From contig JACRAR010000049.1 of assembly GCA_016234745.1 (NCBI GenBank), positions 1 through 51,978 of the forward strand: DNA of 51,978 nucleotides, in the 5' to 3' direction. Position 1 is the first letter of the stretch, and each line of letters starts with the position of its first letter. Below the pieces are notes generated by a model. That model saw only the letters and a program-made list of their open reading frames with translations, searched no databases and was not told the DNA's origin. Both the position numbers and the translations under genes were made by a program. Shown here piece after piece: positions 25,466 to 32,323 of the stretch. The stretch is from Betaproteobacteria bacterium (GTDB lineage: Bacteria; Pseudomonadota; Gammaproteobacteria; Burkholderiales; Rhodocyclaceae).

Positions 25466-26836
25466 TTATGCGTTCGACGAGTAGTCCAGGTGTGCCGCCT
25501 TTGCCCTCTTCAGGAACGCGCCGAACAGGCGAATCCGCTGCAACATGCCGTGGATGCCGAAGCGAGCGAGAGGGGGAAGGACTCGATAGAAGGGTACCGC
25601 ATTGGTCCACAGCTTAGCGTACTCGGCGTAGAAGTCCTTCAGCGGCAACTTGGTCGGAAGGAGCGCATGAATCATGTCGAATAACTCCGGCTTGCGGCTA
25701 AGCAGTTCATGCTCCCTTTCTGCATAGAGTTGGGTGCCTGGCAAGGGTGTCAGCACCGTGAACGTGGCGTACTTGTGCTTCATCCGCCGCACATAAGCCA
25801 GGAGACTGCGAAAATCCTCGCGCGTGTAGGCCGGGTCCACCATGTAAGAGGCGTACATCATGATCCCCAGCTCGTCGAGTATCCGCACCGCCTCGGCCTG
25901 TTGGGCGGACGTGATGCCTTTGTGCATGGCCGCAAGGCGTGCGTCCGAGTAGTCCTCCATGCCAACGAAGACCTGGGACAGGCCGATCTTCGCCCATTTG
26001 GCGAACAGCTCCGGGTGCTTGACGATGGTGTCGACCCGCCCATACAGGAAGTAGCTCTTCTTGATTCCGGCGGCGGCAATCAGGTCGGCCAGCCTGTCCA
26101 TGCGCTTGGTATCGAGCATGGATTCGTCGTCGCAAAAGAACACGTTCGGCTCTGCCACCGACCTGAGTTCTTCCACCACCGACTCGGGGCGGCGGCGCAA
26201 GTACTTGCCGCCGGTAATGGACCAAAGCGCGCAAAAGTTGCAGCGCGCGGTGCAGCCCAGAGAAGTGCGGACCGACGCCAGTGGCTTAAACCATTCGCTG
26301 AAATAGTTCTGCCGGTGGGCTGCGGTCAGCGACCGGTCGGGGAAGGGAAGGTCGTCGAGGTCTGTGTAGCGCCGCGGCGGGCCAAAGCGCAGGCCCGCCG
26401 GAGTGGGTACGGCGACGCCCTCGATTGCTTCGAAGCCCCGGCCCGCCTCGGTGGCCGCCACGATCTCGCGCAAGGCGAAGACGCCTTCGCCGATGACGAC
26501 CGCGTCGATGGCCGGAATACTGAAATCCTCGGGCCGCACGGTGGCGTGATGCCCACCGACCACGATCCGCAGTGACGGGAACGCTGACTTGAGACGCGCC
26601 GCAAGGTTCTTGACGATGTTGAGCTGGCTGGTATAGCCGGTGAGTCCGACGAGCTGCGGCTGCAAGCGCCGGCAGGCCGACTCGACGTCCGGCGTCAGCC
26701 GCGCATCGAGAATTTCCGCTACATGTCCATCCAGTTGCAAGCCCGCGCCCAGGTATTCCAGCCCCAAGGGCTCGAAGAGGAATATGCGGTCGGACAGCGG
26801 ATCGCTGCTGGGCGGTTGAACAAGCAAGACCTTCAT
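25466..26836 (-). CDS. B12-binding radical SAM protein
   Basis: A 456-residue enzyme: an N-terminal cobalamin-binding domain (MKVLLVQPP... through LVGLTGYTSQ and VVGGHHATVRPEDF, residues 1-140), then a radical SAM core with the cluster motif CTARCNFC (C-x3-C-x2-C, about residue 200) and FFCDDESM, FVGMEDYSDARLAAMHKG and a tail region. Such class B proteins are often methyltransferases or ring-forming enzymes. The substrate is not known. Strong ribosome site CGGAGGA precedes ATG 26836, which lies about 30 bases from an attC; the gene is unusually large for a cassette. Confidence 0.88.
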   Translation of the reverse strand: MKVLLVQPPSSDPLSDRIFLFEPLGLEYLGAGLQLDGHVAEILDARLTPDVESACRRLQPQLVGLTGYTSQLNIVKNLAARLKSAFPSLRIVVGGHHATVRPEDFSIPAIDAVVIGEGVFALREIVAATEAGRGFEAIEGVAVPTPAGLRFGPPRRYTDLDDLPFPDRSLTAAHRQNYFSEWFKPLASVRTSLGCTARCNFCALWSITGGKYLRRRPESVVEELRSVAEPNVFFCDDESMLDTKRMDRLADLIAAAGIKKSYFLYGRVDTIVKHPELFAKWAKIGLSQVFVGMEDYSDARLAAMHKGITSAQQAEAVRILDELGIMMYASYMVDPAYTREDFRSLLAYVRRMKHKYATFTVLTPLPGTQLYAEREHELLSRKPELFDMIHALLPTKLPLKDFYAEYAKLWTNAVPFYRVLPPLARFGIHGMLQRIRLFGAFLKRAKAAHLDYSSNA

Positions 26837-26867
26837 GGTCGATTCCTCCGGAAACCGGATTCCAAGG

Positions 26868-26953
26868 CCCAATGTAAAGGTGACCGGCGCTGCGCAGCTC
26901 TAGCGCACAGCGCCCGGCGACCGAAGAGAGCGAGGTCGACCGCCACGTTAGGA
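26868..26953 (-). other. attC recombination site 1
   Basis: Hairpin core ACCGGCGCTGCGCAGC / GCGCACAGCGCCCGG with minus-strand R'' box TCCTAAC, which contains the TAA stop of the nitrilase gene, and a degenerate R' (CATTGGG). About 20 bases longer than its siblings. It closes the nitrilase cassette. Confidence 0.75.
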
Positions 26954-27904
26954 GTCGGCATTGGATAGGGCGAAAGCACGATTGGAACGGGATGGGTGCC
27001 GCGCATAAGCGCGCTCTCCGAGTTTCTGAGTAAGCGGCCAGAGAAATGCGTACCAAGGAACAGGCAATGCCCAGCGACCATAGGCTTTGGGCGGACGGCT
27101 TACTTTGCGAGCAGGGTCGAGAGTAACTTTTGCCAGAGCAATACCTTCATCCGCTCCGAGCTGAACCATGAGGCTTCCATCGGAGTCGGCCACCGCCGAA
27201 AGCCCGGGAAAACTGCTGTTCTGCGCGGGAAAGCCACCTGGAAGCGGCGTGACAAGAGGGCCGCAACGGTTTGCCATTACCACCGGAACGCCAAGTGCCT
27301 GTGCGTAGAAAGCCGTGCTGCCCTTCAGCATGCAGTCGAAAGCGGCGGAATCCTTCTTGCGCATGGGGAATGCCGGGGTGGGGGTGCCCGCCGCGGTGGG
27401 CTGGATGACAATATCGACCGATGCCTGATGCAATGCGGCGATTCGCTCGTAGAGAAGGTTTTCGTAACAGATGCCAACCCCAATGCGACCGATCTCTGTG
27501 TCGATGTGGTGCGGGTCGTTTCCGCCACGGAAGAAGTAAGCCTCTACGGATGCTGGCGGAGACTTTCTGACGCGGCCGGCAATGGTGCCTTGCGGTGTGG
27601 CAAGAACGAAACTATTAAAGAAGTCGGAGCCGTCCGCCTCTGCGTAGCTCATGCCAAGAAAAATGCCGAAGCGACGAGCTGTTTGCTTGAGCCACGCCAC
27701 GCTCGGGCCTGTAACCCTTTCGGCGGTGTTCCAAATATCTTCCGTGAGCAGATACCCGCCAGGCGTTAATTCCGGCAAGAGAACCAAATCCGCACCTTGG
27801 GTGGCTGCCCGTTCAATATATGTTTCGGCATGCGCCAGGTTTTCCTTGGTGCGGAGCGGATCGCAACGAATTTGGATGGCGGCTACAACGAGACTGCGCG
27901 ACAT
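26948..27904 (-). CDS. carbon-nitrogen hydrolase (nitrilase superfamily)
   Basis: A 318-residue hydrolase with the Glu-Lys-Cys triad: LLPELTPGGYLL (Glu), VRKSPPASVEAYFF (Lys) and VGICYENLLYERI (Cys). Family members hydrolyse amides, ureas or nitriles; the substrate is unclear. ATG 27904 is preferred to a TTG within the attC. The stop TAA lies inside the attC1 R'' box, the usual cassette economy, and ATG lies 13 bases after attC2: a complete one-gene cassette. Confidence 0.88.
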   Translation of the reverse strand: MSRSLVVAAIQIRCDPLRTKENLAHAETYIERAATQGADLVLLPELTPGGYLLTEDIWNTAERVTGPSVAWLKQTARRFGIFLGMSYAEADGSDFFNSFVLATPQGTIAGRVRKSPPASVEAYFFRGGNDPHHIDTEIGRIGVGICYENLLYERIAALHQASVDIVIQPTAAGTPTPAFPMRKKDSAAFDCMLKGSTAFYAQALGVPVVMANRCGPLVTPLPGGFPAQNSSFPGLSAVADSDGSLMVQLGADEGIALAKVTLDPARKVSRPPKAYGRWALPVPWYAFLWPLTQKLGERAYARHPSRSNRAFALSNADS

Positions 27905-27916
27905 GATGAATGAGAC

Positions 27917-27984
27917 TCCCAATGTGGAGGTCGCCGGCGCTGCGCGGCTTTATCGCGCAGCGTCCGGTGGACGAAAGGTTATGC
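27917..27984 (-). other. attC recombination site 2
   Basis: Core CGCTGCGCG, loop, CGCGCAGCG with CCGG flanks and one unpaired base, bounded on the minus strand by GCATAAC (R'') and CATTGGGA (degenerate R'). The antitoxin stop codon TAA lies inside GCATAAC. Confidence 0.88.
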
Positions 27985-28239
27985 GGCGCGCTCAAGCGGA
28001 ACTTCCCAGCCAGAGAATACAAGTACGGCGGGATGGCACTTGAGAGCGCGGGCAAATACCTTCGCGCGCTCAACACCCAAATTTACTCGACCATTTTCAA
28101 TGGCGGAGATGGTGGCTTGCGGAATGCCCGGGAGTTCGGACAGTTGGCTTTGGCTCAGTTCCTGGAGTTCGCGCAGGATACGGACAGACTCTCCCACCGA
28201 GACCTCAACTCGTTTTTTCGCGGGGCGAAACTCATTCAT
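27979..28239 (-). CDS. HTH antitoxin (partner of a broken RelE toxin)
   Basis: An 86-residue helix-turn-helix protein: VGESVRILRELQELSQSQLSELPGIPQATISAIENGR (read in parts, residues 13-50) is an XRE-type DNA-binding fold, followed by GVERAKVFARALKCHPAVLVF. Start ATG 28239 lies just after the toxin stop, with AGGAGG upstream inside the toxin's 3' end. In intact loci the toxin gene precedes and is coupled to it; here the toxin lacks its 5' half, leaving an orphan antitoxin. Confidence 0.85.
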   Translation of the reverse strand: MNEFRPAKKRVEVSVGESVRILRELQELSQSQLSELPGIPQATISAIENGRVNLGVERAKVFARALKCHPAVLVFSGWEVPLERAA

Positions 28240-28240
28240 T

Positions 28241-28381
28241 TCATGGCCTCCTGCAATCGTGGGCGGTGACATGGACAACTTGAATCTGCAACAAGTTGGC
28301 GACAACTCGGTAAATCACTCGCCACTGAAGCCCGAGCCGAGAGGAACGATGACCCTTCCACTCATCAGACTCGGCAGAGAG
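28241..28381 (-). pseudogene. RelE-type toxin, C-terminal fragment
   Basis: The frame reads DEWKGHRSSRLGLQWRVIYRV, then IQVVHVTAHDCRR before TGA at 28241. This matches the C-terminal half of RelE/StbE toxins (the SSRLxLQWRVIY core and terminal H-D-x-R-R). Upstream, homology ends near 28381 and the DNA belongs instead to a DUF1697 gene start in another frame. Without its first half the toxin should be inactive. Confidence 0.7.
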
Positions 28382-28431
28382 CCGTTGCCACCAACATTGA
28401 TGCCGCGAAAAAGGGCTACGTACGTATTCAT
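28372..28431 (-). pseudogene. DUF1697 protein, N-terminal 20 codons
   Basis: From ATG 28431 the minus strand encodes MNTYVALFRGINVGGNGSLP, the highly conserved start of DUF1697 proteins, and then loses similarity exactly where RelE toxin sequence begins in a different frame. The two remnants were joined by a deletion or illegitimate recombination within the array. Confidence 0.7.
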
Positions 28432-28456
28432 TCAATTACCTTGCGAAAAATGCGGG

Positions 28457-28861
28457 TCATGTATTCAACCTCTGGACTGGCGCCAAAAGGTTTGCATCTC
28501 GGGCAAGCAGCCATTTCCCGCCGACGCGCCGTAAAACCGTAAACGTATGTCCTGCACGCTCTATTGGCAATTCCGCTCCTAGAGGCGTGACAGTCACAGA
28601 AAGTTTTGACCATATATAAGCCATGTCACCCGAAACCTGAATTTCCTGAATCTCGGCTGCACTCTCAAGTTTTGGGCGAGGACTCCCATGCGGAACCTGA
28701 GAAAGCGCTGCGAACTCAGCTTTGCCCATGGGGGCGCGGCCAGGTACCAGAAAAACGACATCCTCCGTCATGAGGCTAAGCACGGTGCCTATGTCCCCGG
28801 CCTTTGTAGCTGAGAGCCATGTTTGCACCAACTCACGGATTTGTTCTTCGTCGCTCAGCAT
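28457..28861 (-). CDS. SnoaL-like/SgcJ-family protein (NTF2 fold)
   Basis: A 134-residue protein of the SgcJ/EcaC/YybH type: EEQIRELVQTWLSATKAGDIGTV, MTEDVVFLVPGRAPMGKAEF, then VTPLGAELPIERAGHTFTVLRR and GKWLLARDANLL. These NTF2-fold proteins are often isomerases, ketosteroid-type hydrolases or binding proteins; no catalytic role can be assigned here. It has no attC of its own on either side. Confidence 0.85.
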   Translation of the reverse strand: MLSDEEQIRELVQTWLSATKAGDIGTVLSLMTEDVVFLVPGRAPMGKAEFAALSQVPHGSPRPKLESAAEIQEIQVSGDMAYIWSKLSVTVTPLGAELPIERAGHTFTVLRRVGGKWLLARDANLLAPVQRLNT

Positions 28862-28877
28862 GCTGATCTCTTTGATG

Positions 28878-28920
28878 TGTTACCCATGTTCCCGGACTAA
28901 TCTGTTACCTATCTTCCCGA
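28878..28920. repeat. paired TGTTACCyATsTTCCCG repeat, possible IS end
   Basis: Two direct copies, TGTTACCCATGTTCCCGGA (28878-28896) and TGTTACCTATCTTCCCGA (28903-28920), 25 bases apart. Such multiple terminal repeats occur at ends of some insertion sequences. No transposase is near. The second copy provides the last codons of the OsmC-like gene and replaces the attC expected there. Confidence 0.5.
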
Positions 28921-29387
28921 CCGCTCAGTATTGGCTCACAACGAACCTCCGTCTTGACTGAGTTGGCGATGAAACACTCTTCATGCGCTTCATGATGAAG
29001 TTGTTGGAGTTCATCAGCGGTCGGCTGCTTCTCTCCAGAAAATGTCACTTCGGGACGAAGCGTAACGACCGACATCATCAACTTGCCCTTGGAATCTTTC
29101 TCCATCACACCTTCAGCAATGTCGTGATAGTGGTCCACAACGAATCCAAGTTTCGCCGCGATGGACAGAAACCAAAGCATGTGGCAACTGGAAAGGGACG
29201 AAACAAACACCTCTTCAGGATCGACGGCGTTCGGCACAGAGTATGGGAGAGGAACCACATGCGGCGAAGATGAGCCGACCACCTCGATTCCGCCGTCGAA
29301 GCGAAGAACGTGCTTTCGGCTGTAGCGGTTGTCGATGAACTTCTGTCCTGATCGAGACCAGAGGACTTCGGCGGTGTAGGCGGTCAT
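28905..29387 (-). CDS. OsmC/Ohr-family protein
   Basis: A 160-residue OsmC-fold protein. Pattern: Cys in SLSSCHMLWFLSIAAKLGF (about residue 65) and a second Cys in EECFIANSV (about residue 140), the pair that reduces organic hydroperoxides in Ohr/OsmC; Arg/Glu partners are harder to place. The last eight residues (ILSGREDR) derive from the adjacent repeat, so the native tail has been changed. ATG 29387 is 7 bases from attC3. Confidence 0.88.
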   Translation of the reverse strand: MTAYTAEVLWSRSGQKFIDNRYSRKHVLRFDGGIEVVGSSSPHVVPLPYSVPNAVDPEEVFVSSLSSCHMLWFLSIAAKLGFVVDHYHDIAEGVMEKDSKGKLMMSVVTLRPEVTFSGEKQPTADELQQLHHEAHEECFIANSVKTEVRCEPILSGREDR

Positions 29388-29393
29388 GGTGTG

Positions 29394-29463
29394 CGCTCTA
29401 CGTAGAAGTCACCGGCGCTGCGCGGCCTTATCGCACAGCGTCCCCTGCACCGCAGGGTTGGGC
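29394..29463 (-). other. attC recombination site 3
   Basis: Core ACCGGCGCTGCGCGGC / CGCACAGCG with minus-strand R'' GCCCAAC (29457-29463) and a degenerate R' GTAGAGC. It follows the cupin gene stop by 10 bases and precedes the OsmC ATG: cassette direction minus. Confidence 0.85.
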
Positions 29464-29473
29464 GTCATGTCGG

Positions 29474-29992
29474 TCACTCACCTTCCCAGTAGTTGAGAGA
29501 CTGACCTTCACGACCGACGAAACGGAATAGCTGGGGTTTCCCGTCAGGGTCTGGCGGTGCTTCGGCAAACACGCCAAATTTTCCAGAGTCTGGGTACTCG
29601 CCAACCTCAGGAGACAGCTTGGTACTCACCGCGAGATAGCGCAGTTCCTCTTCTCCAGTGTTGATGATCTCGTGGGCGGCCTCTTTCCCGCCAGGGGGAA
29701 GCGCAACAACATCGCCAGAACGAATGGGGTATTTGTCGGGACCGATCCGAATGGTGCCCGCACCTTGCAGCACGAAAACCATTTCTTCGTTTACCCAATG
29801 GTTGTGAAAGGGAAACGCACTCTTGCCAGGCGGGACGGCAGTTACGTTGTAGCCAAGTTTCTTAGCTCCGACGCGAGGGCCGATTGCGCCGATCTTTGCG
29901 TCAAATCTGTCGGCAGTGGCGCCCGTGGGAGCAAACGCTTGAGGTCTCGACTCAAGAACAACATCTGCAACGTTGATGATTGGAGTAGGCAT
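29474..29992 (-). CDS. cupin-domain protein
   Basis: A 172-residue single-domain cupin. Motif 1 is FPFHNHWVNEEMVFVLQGAG (two His, Glu and, further on, Gly), and motif 2 lies in GDVVALPPGGKEAAHEIINTG, with the last metal His. This suggests a metal-binding dioxygenase, isomerase or sugar-binding protein; C-terminal DPDGKPQLFRFVGREGQSLNYWEGE (read in parts) is typical of a subfamily with no known role. Complete single-gene cassette between attC3 and attC4. Confidence 0.88.
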   Translation of the reverse strand: MPTPIINVADVVLESRPQAFAPTGATADRFDAKIGAIGPRVGAKKLGYNVTAVPPGKSAFPFHNHWVNEEMVFVLQGAGTIRIGPDKYPIRSGDVVALPPGGKEAAHEIINTGEEELRYLAVSTKLSPEVGEYPDSGKFGVFAEAPPDPDGKPQLFRFVGREGQSLNYWEGE

Positions 29993-30069
29993 GTCAGTCT
30001 CTCAGTTACGGGAGTGAGTGAGATTGGAAAGAAATGACGATGACAATGATAGCGCGACAACTTTATGAC

Positions 30070-30136
30070 GCCCAACGAAGTCACCGGCGCTGCGCGGCCT
30101 TATCGCGCAGCGTCCGTGTGGACTGCCGGGTTATGC
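30070..30136 (-). other. attC recombination site 4
   Basis: Best-formed site: on the minus strand R'' GCATAAC, stem CGCTGCGCG with partner, and R' GTTGGGC, which fits GTTRRRY exactly. The TAA of the 75-residue gene lies in R''. Confidence 0.9.
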
Positions 30137-30358
30137 CGCTGTAAGGACAGCCCGTCGAACGGATGTAGGCAGCTCAACGGAAGCAAAAAACTCACTGGGA
30201 TAAAGGTAGTCATCCCCGGACTCGTCAAAGACGCGAACAAGCCCATGTTTTGCCGCAGAGGCGTCGGGAATCGCGACATAAATCTTGCGTCTCTCAAGAG
30301 AGGCGTCGTAGCCATCGTTCTTGAGACAGACCACCAAATATTGAGATGAGCGTGCCAT
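30131..30358 (-). CDS. conserved hypothetical protein, cassette module second gene
   Basis: A 75-residue protein reading SSQYLVVCLKNDGYDASLE, RKIYVAIPDASAAKHGLVRV and DESGDDYLYPSEFFASVELP. It resembles small conserved proteins that I recall only as hypothetical; no catalytic motif is evident, and a small beta-barrel is likely. It starts 2 bases after the stop of the preceding gene, which suggests a two-gene module, and its own stop is in the attC4 R'' box. Confidence 0.7.
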   Translation of the reverse strand: MARSSQYLVVCLKNDGYDASLERRKIYVAIPDASAAKHGLVRVFDESGDDYLYPSEFFASVELPTSVRRAVLTAA

Positions 30359-30360
30359 AG

Positions 30361-30600
30361 TTAGTAACCTTCGATAAGGCGTTTTATTTTCAATTCACGT
30401 TTGCCGATACCCGTAGCCTCGTACCAATGAATTTCAGCCAGAAAGACCGACCCGTCATCAAGGCGAACTCGGGCAATGCCCTTGCGCTTTCGTCAACGTC
30501 CTTTTCCGTAGAGCTTCCGTAACCGAGCGATCTCCCGAATTGCGGACCCAACCGCAAACGTTTCGGCGTAGGTAATTTCTCCAAGGATTTGAAAGTGCAT
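30361..30600 (-). pseudogene. conserved hypothetical gene with in-frame TGA
   Basis: From ATG 30600 the frame reads MHFQILGEITYAETFAVGSA, IREIARLRKLYGKGR, then TGA (30493-30495), then in the same frame RKRKGIARVRLDDGSVFLAE, IHWYEATGIGKRELKIKRLI and a TAA at 30361. The total, 79 codons, would be one uninterrupted small protein if the TGA were TGG (Trp), the residue I expect there. Single-base nonsense change, readthrough or sequencing error are possible. It is followed at once by the 75-residue gene. Confidence 0.65.
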
Positions 30601-30646
30601 AGGGGCATGGTGACAAATTAGGCATCATGCGTCAATGGCAATCTGC

Positions 30647-30717
30647 GTTGAACGTAGAAGTGAGGGGTGCTTCGCCGGTCTTATCGGCGGAGCGTCCTCT
30701 CGACTGCCGGGTTGGGG
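30647..30717 (-). other. attC recombination site 5
   Basis: More divergent stem (GCTTCGCCG, GTCTTAT loop, CGGCGGAGC) with minus-strand R'' CCCCAAC and R' GTTCAAC. It closes the cassette that contains the reversed gene at 30773. Confidence 0.8.
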
Positions 30718-30772
30718 GTAAGGCCGCAAGTAAGAGTACGATTCTATCCTCGCATATTGAGGAGGAGTTGGA

Positions 30773-31351
30773 ATGTGGGCTAACACCTGCTGGGGATTTC
30801 TCAGCCTTGCCGTTACGTTCGCATTGGCGAGGTTGTCTATGATCTGGACGAGCGGACACGAGCAATGGGGGGCATGGTTGGAATGGGCGGCTGCTGTGTG
30901 CGCCGCGATAAGCATGCTGTGTTTTCTGTGGCCGTTACTTAGCAGAAACGAATGGCTGCATTTGCGCAAGAAGAAGATTCCTTTTCGACGGGCGGCGACG
31001 ATGGCATACGAACAGCTACGGGCAACTGATTCCATTTGGGCGAAAGTAGCGGATAGGTTTGGGGCCGAACTCGGAAAGACAAAGGAAGAAGGAATACTGC
31101 TTTACATGGCCGGCGCGCTCCAGACGCGGGGAATACCCCTCTATGGGAAACACCCGCCATCCCAGCAACATGAGCTTATTGCGCTGGACGAATTCAAGCG
31201 CGGCGGATTTGGCGATGGAGGAAACGAATTTCACTACCACGGTGATAAGTCTCCGAAGTATGTAGAGCTTGCGGTGAAAGCATGCGATTTGCGCAAAATA
31301 ATTTCGGGCATGAAGAAAGTTTCATCGGACGCGATAGGACGATGGAATTAG
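30773..31351 (+). CDS. hypothetical membrane protein, reversed in its cassette
   Basis: A 192-residue protein with two N-terminal transmembrane segments (about residues 5-25 and 36-57), a basic RKKKIPFRR stretch and a cytoplasmic domain of about 125 residues (KVADRFGAELGKTKEEGILLY, KYVELAVKACDLRKIISGM). No family recognised. GAGGAG precedes ATG 30773. Unlike other genes of the array it reads on the plus strand, so it needs its own promoter. Confidence 0.7.
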   Translation: MWANTCWGFLSLAVTFALARLSMIWTSGHEQWGAWLEWAAAVCAAISMLCFLWPLLSRNEWLHLRKKKIPFRRAATMAYEQLRATDSIWAKVADRFGAELGKTKEEGILLYMAGALQTRGIPLYGKHPPSQQHELIALDEFKRGGFGDGGNEFHYHGDKSPKYVELAVKACDLRKIISGMKKVSSDAIGRWN

Positions 31352-31353
31352 TA

Positions 31354-31422
31354 CCCCAAACGTGGAGGTCACCGGCGCTGCGCGGCTTTATCGCGCAGCG
31401 TCCGGCGGACCGCAGGGTTATG
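31354..31422 (-). other. attC recombination site 6
   Basis: Core identical to site 2 (CGCTGCGCG, GCTTTAT loop, CGCGCAGCG), R'' GCATAAC holding the TAA of the upstream gene, R' CGTTTGGG. It lies 3 bases from the stop of the reversed gene. Confidence 0.88.
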
Positions 31423-32323
31423 CATTGACTCGGACATCGAGAACATTTTCGAGCGTAAGCGAAAGCTCCTGCTCCAAGGCGCGTGCGCCAGGAACTGTGT
31501 TGTCATACTCAATCCGGCGAATGTGCGATAAGTCGAACGGAAACTTGATTTCTTCCGCTGAACGTTGGTAGAGCAAAATCGTCTCTTTTCCAAGCGTATG
31601 AGCAACGCCTAGCTCGTACATCACATTGGGATTTAGGTTTGTCATATCTGCGATGATGACCCGCGCTTCACATATCGATTTCCAAATATCTTGAATAATG
31701 GCGCGGTTCGACTTGATGTCATCGGCTCTCTTACACACTAGGCCGAATCGTGGATTTTCGACGGTTGGCTTTATCAACGTCTGATAGATTTCCGTAAGCG
31801 GATCCGTGAATGGCATCAGGACGAAGGCAAGCCTTCCATCCACCTTGTATTGCGCAGGGCCAAATATTGGGTTTATCTGGATGGTATTCATTTCCGCATT
31901 TACCCTTTGGAGTTCTGATTCGACGTGACTTTTGGCGATGGCCTCTAGTGAAAGTTTGCGTTGGTCTGTGGGTTGGTCAAGTAAGGTGGCCGGGAAAGCG
32001 ACAACAAACGGATCATCAAACCCGAATTCCCATTTCGCCGCAGTAAATATTTCTTCTGCCGGAAATTGTTGTTGGCGAAAATCGAGCGTGTTTGTTGACG
32101 GCATCCCCGCCTGCTTCTGCGCCGCGACCCACAGCGTTGCTGCATCAAGAACGACTACGACGCTGCATGGAAGCATAGAACGGACAACCGCACTCCGTAG
32201 TTGTCTGGCACGAACCTCTGAATTTGTGCATTCGAGGAATTCATCCAGCAGCGCGTCGACCTTTGTTGTCAAATCGCCTGGAAGGTTGCCACCAACCATT
32301 CTGGCCCCACCCTTATGAAACAT
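31418..32323 (-). CDS. candidate effector with nucleoside deoxyribosyltransferase/TIR-like domain
   Basis: A 301-residue protein. The N-terminal 160 residues are unassigned. From about residue 165 a Rossmann-like domain reads RLAFVLMPFTDPLTEIYQTL, ADDIKSNRAIIQDIWKSICE, ARVIIADMTNLNPNVMYELG and VAHTLGKETILLYQ. The I-A-D-M-T/N-P-N-V-x-Y-E-L-G box matches nucleoside 2-deoxyribosyltransferase-like and TIR-like proteins that cut nucleotides or NAD+ and act as effectors in several anti-phage systems; the Glu of YELG is the expected catalytic residue. ATG overlaps the 62-residue gene by 11 bases. Start may also be Met9. Confidence 0.65.
   Translation of the reverse strand: MFHKGGARMVGGNLPGDLTTKVDALLDEFLECTNSEVRARQLRSAVVRSMLPCSVVVVLDAATLWVAAQKQAGMPSTNTLDFRQQQFPAEEIFTAAKWEFGFDDPFVVAFPATLLDQPTDQRKLSLEAIAKSHVESELQRVNAEMNTIQINPIFGPAQYKVDGRLAFVLMPFTDPLTEIYQTLIKPTVENPRFGLVCKRADDIKSNRAIIQDIWKSICEARVIIADMTNLNPNVMYELGVAHTLGKETILLYQRSAEEIKFPFDLSHIRRIEYDNTVPGARALEQELSLTLENVLDVRVNA

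Noticed and set aside
25466-26836. Radical SAM protein as hopanoid methylase HpnR/HpnP, because hpnCDE are in the window
   Set aside because: The residues around the cluster and N-terminus do not match what I know of those enzymes, and the gene is in the cassette array, not the hpn operon.
30493-30495. In-frame TGA read as selenocysteine, given selD and mnmH in the window
   Set aside because: I expect Trp, not Cys, at this position, no stem-loop typical of a bacterial SECIS follows, and selA/selB are not seen.
26868-31422. Repeated hairpins as a CRISPR array or REP elements
   Set aside because: Spacing is hundreds of bases with genes between, ends carry R boxes, and stop codons fall in the boxes; this fits attC.
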